The notes under the pieces: model-generated | The model's input: only the letters and a program-made list of their open reading frames with translations | The model's database searches: none | What the model was told of the DNA's origin: nothing | Assembly: GCA_903862935.1 (NCBI GenBank) | Contig: CAIOZY010000040.1 | Location: 163,673 to 227,672, forward strand | Reading direction: 5' to 3' | DNA length: 64,000 nt | From: an uncultured Opitutaceae bacterium | GTDB lineage: Bacteria; Verrucomicrobiota; Verrucomicrobiia; Opitutales; Opitutaceae | Shown: positions 54,378 to 62,725 of the stretch, piece by piece | Numbering within the stretch: position 1 is the stretch's first letter | Layout: every line of letters starts with the position of its first letter | Program-made: the position numbers and the translations under genes

Positions 54378-55579
54378 TGCCCGTGACGTAGCCGGTCCGG
54401 ACCACCCCGCGAACGGTCCATTTTCGGGTGGGCCCGCAGGTACGCCTCGAGGTCCGAATCCAGCGTCCTCCAGGTGAGGCGGCTGCCTATTGCGCGAAAG
54501 ACCGTGTTCACCGCGACGTTCTCGTGGCGGCAGACATTGAACAGCGGGACAAGCCCGTGCCCGAGGTCGAACTTGGCCCGGTAGCCCGTCTGGCCGCTCT
54601 GCACCTCCCCCGCCCCAATCCCGTAGGCGAAGTCCAGCGCCGCGTCGAAGAGCCGGAAATAAAGGTAGGTCCCCTCGGTCCTGCTGTAATCGATTCCGAT
54701 GAACTTGTTGATGACGCGGCCGCCCAGGACAAAGACGAGCATGAAGGAGACCAGCTGTCCGTTCGCCCGGTCCCGCTGGAGGATGAACCGGGCCTCCCTG
54801 CGGCTCCGGATCTGTTCGAAGAAGCGCCGGTCCAGCCTCTCGAACTTGGTTTTTCCCTTCTCATAGGTCTGGAGGAAAAGGCCGAGGATTTCCGAAAGCT
54901 CGGCGTCGCCTGGCCGCTCGACAACCGCCGTATCGAGCTCCAGGCGCTCGCGGGAGCGGCGGAGTTTCTTGAGGAGGTTGTGGCGCTGGGTGTGCGCGAG
55001 GGACTTCAGGTACGCGTCCTTCCCCCCGGGCGGAAGGGATACGCAGGTCCCCGGATAACTCGGGATCGTGAAGAACCGCCTCCCCGCCGAGATGGCCTCC
55101 AGAACGGGCAGGTCCCTCTCCCCGAAGTCCTTGAAGACGACCATCGGAGCCCCGAGAAGGCGCGCCTTTGCGCGGACGGCCTCGAGGAGGCTATTGCCGA
55201 CCTGGTCGAGGGTCACCCCGGGAACGAGGCCGACCGTGCCCTCGTCCGAGCAGGGCGAGCCCACGAAGAATGTCCTCTGGACGGCCGCCCGCGGAAACCA
55301 GCGGGAGAGGATCCTCAGGACGGCGGCCACCGGCTTCGGCGCCACAAGGGAGATCGGGACATCGTGCAGGAACGCGGGCGCGATCCCGACGGGGGTGTCC
55401 CCGGAGCGGATCAGCCCGTAATGAAACGAGAATTGGTCCTCGAGCCCGCTCTCATGCAGGGTCTCGTACCAGAACGAGCCCTCAAGCGGCGGGGGAAAGC
55501 AGGCCGCCCACAGCTCCGCGGGTATGTCGCCCGGGGTCGGGAGAAACTCGGTCCGGAAGGAGGCCTTCGTGTCCGGCAT
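54374..55579 (-). CDS. FemAB-like GNAT-fold acyltransferase
   Basis: 401 residues. The central region contains the FemAB/BioF2-like GNAT features: LKSLAHTQRHNLLKKLRRSR, LFLQTYEKGKTKFERLDRRF, RANGQLVSFMLVFVLGGRVI and YLYFRLFDAALDFAYGIGAG. Related genes occur in exosortase/PEP-CTERM and exopolysaccharide loci, where they may transfer amino acids or acyl groups to a glycan. It lies 3 bases after the first of two small EamA-type genes on the same strand, so it probably works with them on a lipid-linked or surface glycan. The acceptor is unknown. It is convergent with the XRE gene. Confidence 0.8.
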   Translation of the reverse strand: MPDTKASFRTEFLPTPGDIPAELWAACFPPPLEGSFWYETLHESGLEDQFSFHYGLIRSGDTPVGIAPAFLHDVPISLVAPKPVAAVLRILSRWFPRAAVQRTFFVGSPCSDEGTVGLVPGVTLDQVGNSLLEAVRAKARLLGAPMVVFKDFGERDLPVLEAISAGRRFFTIPSYPGTCVSLPPGGKDAYLKSLAHTQRHNLLKKLRRSRERLELDTAVVERPGDAELSEILGLFLQTYEKGKTKFERLDRRFFEQIRSRREARFILQRDRANGQLVSFMLVFVLGGRVINKFIGIDYSRTEGTYLYFRLFDAALDFAYGIGAGEVQSGQTGYRAKFDLGHGLVPLFNVCRHENVAVNTVFRAIGSRLTWRTLDSDLEAYLRAHPKMDRSRGGPDRLRHGH

Positions 55580-55582
55580 GAG

Positions 55583-55963
55583 TTAGAGAGCGGTCACCGC
55601 GCAGCCCGCGAGGATCGTCAGAACCCCCAGCCAGCGGACCGTGCCAACCGACTCGGCCAAGAAGACCCGGGACAGAAGGGCCACGCCCACGAAACACAGG
55701 CTTCCCAGGGGGAAAGCCACGCTTACGTCCAGGCGCTGCAGGGCCAGGGTGTAGAGGAAAATCTCGAGTACGTAGGCCGCGACTCCCAGGGCGATCCACA
55801 CGGAAGCCGAGCGGCCGAAGGCCAGGCTCGAGGCCAGGTCGCGGAAGCGCCCCGCGAGAATCGAGGGGCCCCCGGAGGAGCCCACCTTGAGGGCGAGCTG
55901 GGCCAGGCTCTCGACCGCCATGGCGGCAATCACGAACAGAATTCCCGCAAGCCTGGGTGTCAT
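55583..55963 (-). CDS. Small EamA/SMR-type membrane protein (second of a pair)
   Basis: 126 residues with four hydrophobic helices: MTPRLAGILFVIAAMAVESL, ASVWIALGVAAYVLEIFLYT, LDVSVAFPLGSLCFVGVALL and RWLGVLTILAGCAVTAL. It resembles a half-size EamA/SMR transporter like ArnE/ArnF. Its ATG overlaps the stop of the other small transporter (55960-56358) by four bases. The two together would make an ArnE/ArnF-like heterodimer that could flip an undecaprenyl-phosphate-linked sugar. This is an inference from size, topology and context. Confidence 0.8.
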   Translation of the reverse strand: MTPRLAGILFVIAAMAVESLAQLALKVGSSGGPSILAGRFRDLASSLAFGRSASVWIALGVAAYVLEIFLYTLALQRLDVSVAFPLGSLCFVGVALLSRVFLAESVGTVRWLGVLTILAGCAVTAL

Positions 55964-56358
55964 GGGGCGGAAGTCCGGTGCGGGGTGCGGCTGACCAGGA
56001 AGACCCCGAGCAGGATCAGGGCGACGCCGGCCATCCGGATGGGGGAGACCGTTTCGTGAAGGGACAGGCTCGATATCGCAAGGACGCTCACGTAGCTCAG
56101 CGCCGTGAAGGGTTGGGCGAAGCTCAGGTCCGCCCGGGCGAGCACCCGCGTCCAGTTGATGAGCTGGGCCCCGAATGCGAGCATGGCCGCGTAGAACAGG
56201 GGGCTCGAGAGGGCCCCCTGGACCGTTGAGGAAACCGAGGCTCCCTCCGGAAGGCCGGAAACGGCCTTCTTCCAGGCCGCCTGGATCACCGTGTCCAGGG
56301 CTACCGCGAGGACGAGGCCAACCAGGACGGCCGGGGGGATTCGATCCGGGGATTTCAT
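55960..56358 (-). CDS. Small EamA/SMR-type membrane protein (first of a pair)
   Basis: 132 residues from the ATG at 56358 (MKSPDRIPPAVLVGLVLAVA); longer readings would run into the divergent glycosyltransferase region. Four hydrophobic segments, with the typical SMR/EamA positions LDTVIQAAWKKAVSGLP, FYAAMLAFGAQLINWTRVLA, LSFAQPFTALSYVSVLAISS and GVALILLGVFLVSR. It is coupled to the second small transporter by an ATGA overlap. The lead gene of a three-gene run with FemAB, it is divergent from the WecG/TagA glycosyltransferase by 124 bases. Confidence 0.82.
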   Translation of the reverse strand: MKSPDRIPPAVLVGLVLAVALDTVIQAAWKKAVSGLPEGASVSSTVQGALSSPLFYAAMLAFGAQLINWTRVLARADLSFAQPFTALSYVSVLAISSLSLHETVSPIRMAGVALILLGVFLVSRTPHRTSAP

Positions 56359-56482
56359 GCGGAGCACCGGGAGGCTAGGCGCGGCGGGCGGGCCTGTCCC
56401 TAAAAAAACGCGGCCTCGGCCTTTTCCCGTAGAACAACGTCTGGACACGGAGGGAAGGTCCGGGGATAAGGACGGGACGACC

Positions 56483-57244
56483 ATGCGCGACTCCGACCGG
56501 CAAATCCTCGGGATCCGGTTTCACGCCGGGGACCTCGCCAGCGCACTTGAGCGGGCGGACCGTGGCGGGCTCGTGGTGGTCCCGTCCGCCCCGGTCCTCG
56601 CGGGGCTCCGGGATGACCCGGCGCACCGTGAGGCCCTCGAGGGAAGCGACTTCGCCCTGACCGACAGCGGGTTCATGGTGATCCTGTGGTTTATCCTCCG
56701 GTTTGAGCGGCTTCCCCGGATTTCCGGTTGGGCCTTCATGAGAGCCCTGGTCGACCGGCCGGAGTTCAGGGAGCCGGGCGCCTCGTTTTGGGTCATGCCT
56801 TCGCAGGATGACTTGGAGGCCAATGTGGCCTGGCTCAGTTCCCGGGGGATCCCCGTGGACAGGGCCAACTGCCATGTCGCGCCGGTCTACCCTGCGAGGG
56901 GCAGGCTCGAGGACCCGGTCCTCCTCGCGCAGATCGAGGCCCAGCGCCCGAGGTACGTCATCCTCTGCCTCGGGGGAGGCGTTCAGGAGCGACTGGGGTT
57001 CTTCCTGAAAAGCCGCCTGCCGTTCCGCCCGACGATCCTTTGCACCGGGGCTGCGATCGCCTTTTTCTCGGGTCGCCAGGTGGCGATTCCCCGGTGGGCC
57101 GACCGGCTCTTCCTGGGATGGCTCTTCAGGGTATTGTCAGATCCGGCTCGGTACGCCCCACGGTTCTGGAAGGCCCTGCGGCTTGCGCCGCTGCTCGTCC
57201 GCTATGGATCCCACAGCGTGGGCAGGCGCCAAGGCCCGGCTTAG
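56483..57244 (+). CDS. WecG/TagA/CpsF-family glycosyltransferase
   Basis: 253 residues from the ATG at 56483. Family features are LTDSGFMVILWFIL (position of the conserved Asp), a SFWVMPSQDDLEANVAWL segment, RPRYVILCLGGGVQERLG (the LG-P/GxQE loop) and RPTILCTGAAIAFFSG. Members add N-acetylmannosaminuronic acid or ManNAc to lipid-linked sugars in enterobacterial common antigen and teichoic acid assembly. Here the sequence is divergent (GGGVQE in place of GxPKQE), so the sugar is uncertain. Its stop overlaps the stop of the DUF4838 gene by four bases. Confidence 0.85.
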   Translation: MRDSDRQILGIRFHAGDLASALERADRGGLVVVPSAPVLAGLRDDPAHREALEGSDFALTDSGFMVILWFILRFERLPRISGWAFMRALVDRPEFREPGASFWVMPSQDDLEANVAWLSSRGIPVDRANCHVAPVYPARGRLEDPVLLAQIEAQRPRYVILCLGGGVQERLGFFLKSRLPFRPTILCTGAAIAFFSGRQVAIPRWADRLFLGWLFRVLSDPARYAPRFWKALRLAPLLVRYGSHSVGRRQGPA

Positions 57245-59583
57245 CGGGGCCTGTCCCCTAGGGTCAGGGGTCCTACCCGGGTGAGCGAGATCCGGGAAAA
57301 CTCCGCAAAGTCGCCTTTTACCTGGTGGTAGGAGTAGACCCCGATCCCGACCTGCTCGGCTTCGGGGGGCGATTGGGTCTCGACCACAAGCTCGCGCCCC
57401 TGGGACCAGTCTCCCGGGGGCAGCCGGTCGCGGATCGCGGTGCCTACGTAATGGCCCTTGGAGTCAATCCAACTGAGGATAACGAAGGTTTCGCTCCCGG
57501 CGCTGACCCTGGCCCGGCAGAAGACGGAACCCCGGTAGACCCCCGGAAAGCACGGACGGACCCACTGTGAGACGTGGTCGGAGAGCGCGTTCTCGAAGCG
57601 GATCGTCGGGCTTCCCTTCACGTCGCGGATGACCCGGACTACCCGGTTCTCGGCGGGCTCGCCGCGCGCCATCCATGGTCCGGGGCTCCAGACAAACGTC
57701 CGGTCGTCGAGGGATGCCGGGGAAACCAGGCTCGACCATCCCGGGTCCTCGAGTCCCGCCGGCCGGGATCTTTGGCCAAAGACCCGGACCGCCGCAGAGA
57801 AACTCGAGGGTCCGTTGTCCAGCGCTGCGAGCCGGGCGCGCTGGGATTCCAGGTCGAGGCCGGAAACGGCAAGGAGCCGCTCGGCAGCCTTCGGCGCGGG
57901 GTCGTTCACCAGGTAGATGTCGAGCTTCATCGGGCTCATTCCGCCCGAGGCCACGGCCCTGTCGAAGGCCGCCACAAAGTCCCTCCTCGCCCTGAGGTAG
58001 GCCTCGATGAGCCTGAATGCCCTCCCACCCGCAAATCCGGGGGAGTCGGCGGCGTTGGAGAGTCCGGTCTTCGCCTCATAGAAGTCCGCAAAACGCTCGG
58101 TTGCCTCGAACGCGGTGGAGACCATCGCCACCCTCCGGGCAACCCGCGGGGTGCGGACCTGTTTTTTTGCCTCCTCCAGGTATCCGCGGAGCTCCCGGCG
58201 GACGGCAGGGGGAAACAGGGTCGCCTGCTGCTCGTCCTGGTAAAATTTGATCCACCAGGGCGGCCCGGGCTGAGCGCACCAGACCTGCTCGCACCGGTCG
58301 TAGAAGTCTCGCATGGGCCGGGCGACCTCCCTCCAGAACTCGCCGTAGTATTGGTCGAGGAGCCGATCGACCGGCTGCTCCGGATCCCACAGCAGGTTTG
58401 CCGCGACCCAGAGCTTCGGACCGTCGAAGGCCCAATGGGGCGTTCCCTCCCCATAGAAGGCCCGTACGCCCGCCCGGTGCTCGAAGACGATGCTTCTTGC
58501 CGTGAGGCGCGTGGTGACCCGGGGGACAAGGAAGGGCACGCCCTCGAGGTAGTCGTAGACCCCCACGACCCGGGTCCCCTCCCGGCACCATCTCGCGATG
58601 AGGGCCTGGTCCTCCGCGGCGAAATTCTTGTCGTACCACTGCGTCCGGTCAGCGGTGAGCCAGGGAACGACGTTGGGCCTTACGGGGAACCTCGGCGTGT
58701 CTTCCCCCCAGTAGTAGGCGTAGGCGTTCAGGAGCTTGCCGGGATGGCTTGCGGCAACCTTGTCGGCGACCCGGTTCATGAAGCCGAAGATCACGTCTGA
58801 ATAGTCGGGCCTGCGGCGGAACCAGCGCAGCGGTCCCCGCGCCCGGACCGTGGCGTCCGACTGGTCGAACCGGATGCTGTCGTTCATGCTGAGGGAAACT
58901 CCCTCGGCCTCGGAGTCCTGGTCGAAAAACCGCTCGGCGTAGAGCGCGGCGTGGGCGGCTACCTCCGGGAGCGCCAGATTGGGCTGCCAATTGTAGTCGC
59001 CGGGGTACTCCGGGCGGTAGCGTTTGCCCTCAAGGAGCGGAAACCAGTCCGGGTGTTGATCGTAGAGTGCCGGCGGGAAGACATACAACAGCGAGTGGCT
59101 ATGCGGCAGCCGGACGTGGAGCCCGTTGCGCCGCTCCCACGCGGCGTCCTCACCCACGTCGCGCGAGACGAAGGCGGGTGAGACGACCCGGTCGAGCCTC
59201 GGCGGATGCCATCGCTGCAGGTCGGGCAGTTCCTCGCCCGAGTCCCCAGGCCAGTACCTGCGGACGCCGGCGACCTCGCGGAGGAACCAGTGGGCGGCGA
59301 GCTCGGTAGCCTCCGGGTTTGCGCCCCTCAGGATGATGCGGTCTCCAGTCAGGACAACCACGCGGAAGCCGTCGGCATCAAGACCGCTGGGAAGCGGCGC
59401 ACTCGCCTTTGCAAGCGGAGTCTCTCCCAAGAAGAAATGCGGCTCCTCGCCCGCCCTTCCCGCGCGCTCCCAGACCGACAGTAGCTCCGAAGCGGCCCGC
59501 TTTTCCGCAGCTTCGGGCTTTTCGGGCAGATCGACCGTCGCGGCCGAGGCCGCGACACAGCCGAGGAAGATCAGGGCGCGCAT
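57241..59583 (-). CDS. DUF4838 domain secreted protein, glycosidase-like
   Basis: 780 residues from the ATG at 59583 (MRALIFLGCVAASAA signal peptide). The N-terminal GH67-like segment (EKRAASELLSVWERAG, DGFRVVVLTGDRIILRGANP, AAHWFLREVAGVRRYWPGDS) precedes a DUF4838 domain (about 150-450) with HVRLPHSHSLLYVFPPALYD, VSLSMNDSIRFDQSD and DYSDVIFGFMNRVADKVAAS. The C-terminal part is a beta-sandwich with GVYRGSVFCRARVSAGSE. The domain resembles catalytic barrels of alpha-glucuronidase-like hydrolases, with acidic residues in SMNDS and YWGED, but the activity is unproven. It is in a glycan-assembly neighbourhood. Confidence 0.82.
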   Translation of the reverse strand: MRALIFLGCVAASAATVDLPEKPEAAEKRAASELLSVWERAGRAGEEPHFFLGETPLAKASAPLPSGLDADGFRVVVLTGDRIILRGANPEATELAAHWFLREVAGVRRYWPGDSGEELPDLQRWHPPRLDRVVSPAFVSRDVGEDAAWERRNGLHVRLPHSHSLLYVFPPALYDQHPDWFPLLEGKRYRPEYPGDYNWQPNLALPEVAAHAALYAERFFDQDSEAEGVSLSMNDSIRFDQSDATVRARGPLRWFRRRPDYSDVIFGFMNRVADKVAASHPGKLLNAYAYYWGEDTPRFPVRPNVVPWLTADRTQWYDKNFAAEDQALIARWCREGTRVVGVYDYLEGVPFLVPRVTTRLTARSIVFEHRAGVRAFYGEGTPHWAFDGPKLWVAANLLWDPEQPVDRLLDQYYGEFWREVARPMRDFYDRCEQVWCAQPGPPWWIKFYQDEQQATLFPPAVRRELRGYLEEAKKQVRTPRVARRVAMVSTAFEATERFADFYEAKTGLSNAADSPGFAGGRAFRLIEAYLRARRDFVAAFDRAVASGGMSPMKLDIYLVNDPAPKAAERLLAVSGLDLESQRARLAALDNGPSSFSAAVRVFGQRSRPAGLEDPGWSSLVSPASLDDRTFVWSPGPWMARGEPAENRVVRVIRDVKGSPTIRFENALSDHVSQWVRPCFPGVYRGSVFCRARVSAGSETFVILSWIDSKGHYVGTAIRDRLPPGDWSQGRELVVETQSPPEAEQVGIGVYSYHQVKGDFAEFSRISLTRVGPLTLGDRPR

Positions 59584-59615
59584 CGCCGGAAAGCTGGGAG
59601 CGGGCCGGCGTCCGG

Positions 59616-60242
59616 TCAATCCCGCGACGGTCCGGCTTCGCGTTCCTCTGCTGCGGCGGCGTCCTTCCGGGACGGCCTAACCAGGATTCCCAGCGGACGG
59701 CGCCTGAGGTACGCCGTGAGCAGCGGCGCCATCGAAAGAAGGGCCCCGACGGCTCCGATAAACAGGTCCTCAGAATACAGGTACGTGGCCACGGCCACGC
59801 CTGCGGCAAGTGCCGCAAAGAACGCCCCCACCGATTCGAACCCCACGGCGGACATAAGCGCGATGGCGATCGCAAGCAGGCCGACCGAGGGGGGCATCAG
59901 GGCGCCAATAAGCCCCGCCACAAAGCTGACGGGGGCTGACAACCGGTGGTCCCTCTTCAGGAGAATGACCGCCCCCGGGAGCAGCCCCAGCGCGAGGAGT
60001 GACTGGGGTCCGTCCGGGCAGGCCTGGGCCATGAGATAGCCCGCCAGGCCGCCGCGGGCCAGGTCGATGTAGTGCCCCGGGACCGTAAGGACCGGCCTCC
60101 ACACCCTCCAGCGTCCGCCCAATCTTCGACGGTTCGCAATTTCTGGGGCTGTGCGGCAAACCAGGCTCCTTGGGAATAGCCAAGCCATCGGACATAGGGA
60201 CAATCCGACTGCGGCCGCCGCCATCCACCAGCTTTGGGTCAC
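59616..60242 (-). CDS. Multi-pass membrane protein of unknown function
   Basis: 208 residues. Hydrophobic segments at about 6-24, 60-75, 78-92, 100-135 and 138-178, then a charged tail (RRRPLGILVRPSRKDAAAAE). The layout and the YIDLARGGLAGYLMAQ, LLALGLLPGAVILLKRDH and ALMPPSVGLLAIAIALMSA stretches recall PlsY-type glycerol-3-phosphate acyltransferases, but the diagnostic motifs are not clear enough to assign it. It lies between the O-antigen ligase-like gene (66 bases upstream) and the DUF4838 gene (32 bases downstream), same strand. Confidence 0.65.
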   Translation of the reverse strand: MTQSWWMAAAAVGLSLCPMAWLFPRSLVCRTAPEIANRRRLGGRWRVWRPVLTVPGHYIDLARGGLAGYLMAQACPDGPQSLLALGLLPGAVILLKRDHRLSAPVSFVAGLIGALMPPSVGLLAIAIALMSAVGFESVGAFFAALAAGVAVATYLYSEDLFIGAVGALLSMAPLLTAYLRRRPLGILVRPSRKDAAAAEEREAGPSRD

Positions 60243-60308
60243 AGTGGGGCAGTCAAAAGGGAGCTCGAATGGGATACGAGCCTAGAGTGGCCGCGGGGGT
60301 TCCGCGCA

Positions 60309-61790
60309 TCAGATCCGTTCCCCGTCGCCCCGCCCCTCAAGTTCTGTCCACTTGCCGGCCAATGCCACCATCGAAGCCCAGGTGACCAGGATTGCAGGGC
60401 ATTGAAGCGGGAAATCAAACGCAGCGTGCACCCCGGTCTGCAGGCATCCCAACAGGAGCGGGGCGGAAAGGCTGCTCCACCACGTTCGATAGCGCACAAA
60501 CCAGAACGACCACCAAACGAACGCAGCCAGGAGCAGGAGATCTCCTACCAAACCCAGTTCGATCGGGATTTCCAGCCAATCGCAATGGGCGTGCTCCCAG
60601 AACAGGTTTCCGTGGTCGTAGATTTCCGGATAATTCCTGGCGTAGCCTGGGAAAAGATGCCGGAAACAGCCGGCGCCAACCCCGCGTACCCAGTTGGCGC
60701 TGAGCATGTCTTCCGCAGCCGCCCGCGCCAGGAGGCGCGAGTGCACGCTGCCCTCGTTGACCCCCTGACTCGCCATCTGGTCGAACCGCGTATAGACCTC
60801 GGTGAAATCCAGGTGCCGGAACGTGTTCAACGCGACGACGGCGAACACGAGGGCCACCACCGCCGTGACCCTGGGATTGGTCGCGGCGGGCATTGGGCGG
60901 AGCCACCGGCGAAGCAGAAACCAGCCGACAAAGATCAGCATGCCCACACCCAGGCTGACGCTGGCGCCCCGGGACAGCGTGAGCGGGACGCAAACAGCCA
61001 GGAACATCGCAGCCATCACCAAGACGCCAGCCGGCGTCGATTTCATCATCGTGCGCCTGCCATGGTCCGAAAACCAGCAGGCCAAGGCCATCGCAGGGAA
61101 GGCCGCCAGGGCTAGGTAGGCCCCGGCATGATTTTCATAGATGAAGGTTCCCGTCAGGCTCTTATCGGTCAGAAAAGCCAGCGGCCAAGCCGTCCTCGGG
61201 CCCGCTCCGAGGTGCTGCACGATGACGACGGCCCCGATCACGCAGGCGTTGGCTGAGAGGACGCCCAGGATTGCGCGGATTGACACGCGCCGCGTCAGTC
61301 CGACCCAGATCGCGCAACCCGTCAGCCAGACCGACCCGTAAATGATGACCGCCCGCCATACGTTGAACCGGTCAGAAGGGGCGGAGACACCAGCGGGAAG
61401 CCACGGGACGCCCGGCCTGCGGACAAGCCAAAAGTACCCCGGAGTTTGAGCGTAGATCCAAGCCGGGTTGCAGGCCTGCAGGACGACGTACCCAAGCAGC
61501 GCAAGCCCGATCCAAAAGACGGGGAACCTCACCAGCTTTGGCCACATGGTGAGCCGGAACGGATCCAGCCCACCGCTCAGGCTGGCATCGTAGGCCCGCG
61601 GCCAGAGAGCGACCGAAAGTTCGACAACCGACAACCCCAGGCTCAAGACTTGGCTCCACGCGTGCATTGTGCCAAGCGCCCAGGGCAGCGCGCAGAGGTG
61701 AACCCCCAACACCCAGATCAGGCATCGTTCCAACGGGTGTAATGGCGCCCGCTGGCCGGCCTGCCGAAACTTGTCTACGGAGGGATTCAA
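60309..61790 (-). CDS. O-antigen ligase-like (Wzy_C) membrane protein
   Basis: 493 residues, TTG start at 61790; no ATG exists in the frame nearby. About eleven hydrophobic segments with Wzy_C features: TGTFIYENHAGAYLALAAFP, LTLSRGASVSLGVGMLIF, a periplasmic loop (YTRFDQMASQGVNEGSVHSR, MLSANWVRGVGAGCFRHLFP) and YDHGNLFWEHAHCDWLEIPI with conserved His. This is the standard ligase pattern in which GxGxGxF and EHAH residues lie in the loop. It would transfer or polymerise lipid-linked glycan in the periplasm, together with the WecG-like transferase and small flippase-like proteins nearby. A second protein of this superfamily is at 31380-33644. Confidence 0.85.
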   Translation of the reverse strand: MNPSVDKFRQAGQRAPLHPLERCLIWVLGVHLCALPWALGTMHAWSQVLSLGLSVVELSVALWPRAYDASLSGGLDPFRLTMWPKLVRFPVFWIGLALLGYVVLQACNPAWIYAQTPGYFWLVRRPGVPWLPAGVSAPSDRFNVWRAVIIYGSVWLTGCAIWVGLTRRVSIRAILGVLSANACVIGAVVIVQHLGAGPRTAWPLAFLTDKSLTGTFIYENHAGAYLALAAFPAMALACWFSDHGRRTMMKSTPAGVLVMAAMFLAVCVPLTLSRGASVSLGVGMLIFVGWFLLRRWLRPMPAATNPRVTAVVALVFAVVALNTFRHLDFTEVYTRFDQMASQGVNEGSVHSRLLARAAAEDMLSANWVRGVGAGCFRHLFPGYARNYPEIYDHGNLFWEHAHCDWLEIPIELGLVGDLLLLAAFVWWSFWFVRYRTWWSSLSAPLLLGCLQTGVHAAFDFPLQCPAILVTWASMVALAGKWTELEGRGDGERI

Positions 61791-62446
61791 TCCGCGCGGG
61801 GGTTGTATTCTGCGACCATGGGAAGCACTTGGAGCAATTCCACAAGAAATGCCAGACTTCTAAGGCTTGAACCCGGTCGAGTTGCACCGTTCAGAGGCAC
61901 CGGACGGGACCCGGCCCAAGGGAACAAAGCACTGGCAGACAAGTTCACGAGACAATCAAAGGTAGGCACCCGTTTTTCTGAGCCTATAGTGCTGGATGGC
62001 GCGCTCGCAAGGGCGGACCGAAGATTGGAAATGAAAGACAATGCTGCGCACTGCGCCTGCGGACGGCAGGGCCCTTGGGGCAACTGTTCCGACCTCATCG
62101 CATGCCTCGGCAAACGGGTGGCCCCTGTTCTGATATTCCAATATTCAAAAAAAACGGGGCCAATTGACAGCCGGGGTACTGTGCTTATCTGTTCGTGTAT
62201 AAGGGTTCATGTAGTATTCAAGGCCTTCAAAATTTCCGCCCAATAAATCACCCTAGTTGCGTTATTAGTAAAATATGAAACAGTAACAACCCATCTAATG
62301 AAGATCAAAAGGACTAAATCGGCATTAACAACCTGCACACAGGGAAGTAACAATTTATTACTTGCCGAGTAAAACTACTAGGTTCAATGTTGCCTGCTCG
62401 TAAGACCAATATAGAAAACACGTCCCTGGACAAAGATTTTAAACAT
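61791..62446. other. 656-base region without a convincing gene; AT-rich right part
   Basis: Open frames here (for example 61803-62246 on the plus strand) show no family resemblance and weak coding character. From about 62110 the composition turns AT-rich compared with the rest of the window. A possible promoter lies at 62164-62191 ahead of the truncated secreted-protein gene at 62447. Confidence 0.6.
62164..62191 (+). promoter_or_regulatory. Possible sigma-70 promoter
   Basis: TTGACA (perfect -35, 62164-62169) and TATCTG (62186-62191), spacing 16. It would drive the truncated gene at 62447 through a leader of about 250 bases. It is a single motif with a weak -10. Confidence 0.35.
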
Positions 62447-62581
62447 ATGAATATCAACAAGTTAATATCGACGATATTCGCCGCTCTTCTACTCTCTTCG
62501 ATTGCCCACGCCCAGTACGACTCGACCAGTCTCGCGGCCGCTATCAGGGCTAACCCCAATACTGTTCACTTAGTTGATTAG
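62447..62581 (+). pseudogene. Secreted-protein gene truncated by an insertion sequence
   Basis: The frame MNINKLISTIFAALLLSSIA…HAQ is a well-formed signal peptide. After DSTSLAAAIRANP (codon ending about 62556) the sequence enters the left end of the IS element, which adds NTVHLVD and a TAG at 62579-62581. Only 37 native codons remain. The host protein was exported; the SLAAAIRANP start resembles beta-helix-type surface proteins, but too little is left to be sure. The codon use is much more AT-rich than neighbouring genes, which suggests the disrupted gene was itself acquired. Confidence 0.75.
62557..62572 (+). repeat. IS left terminal inverted repeat
   Basis: CAATACTGTTCACTTA. It matches the reverse complement of 63985-64000 at 15 of 16 bases (C versus A at position 11). 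Confidence 0.88.
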
Positions 62582-62725
62582 GTGATTAGTGGCCGGAACA
62601 CTTGGTGCCCGGCGGGATCGCCAGTATGCCGCAAGGGATAGCCGGACATTTTGCGTTTGAGACCGCGCGGGATCTGGCGTCCCCGACTGCTGGCGCAGCG
62701 TTCCTGGATGATTTCCTGCAGGATG

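Noticed and set aside
61803..62246. Plus-strand open frame of 147 codons near the right end
   Set aside because: It starts close to the ligase gene on the other strand, has no domain, mixed composition and no start signal.
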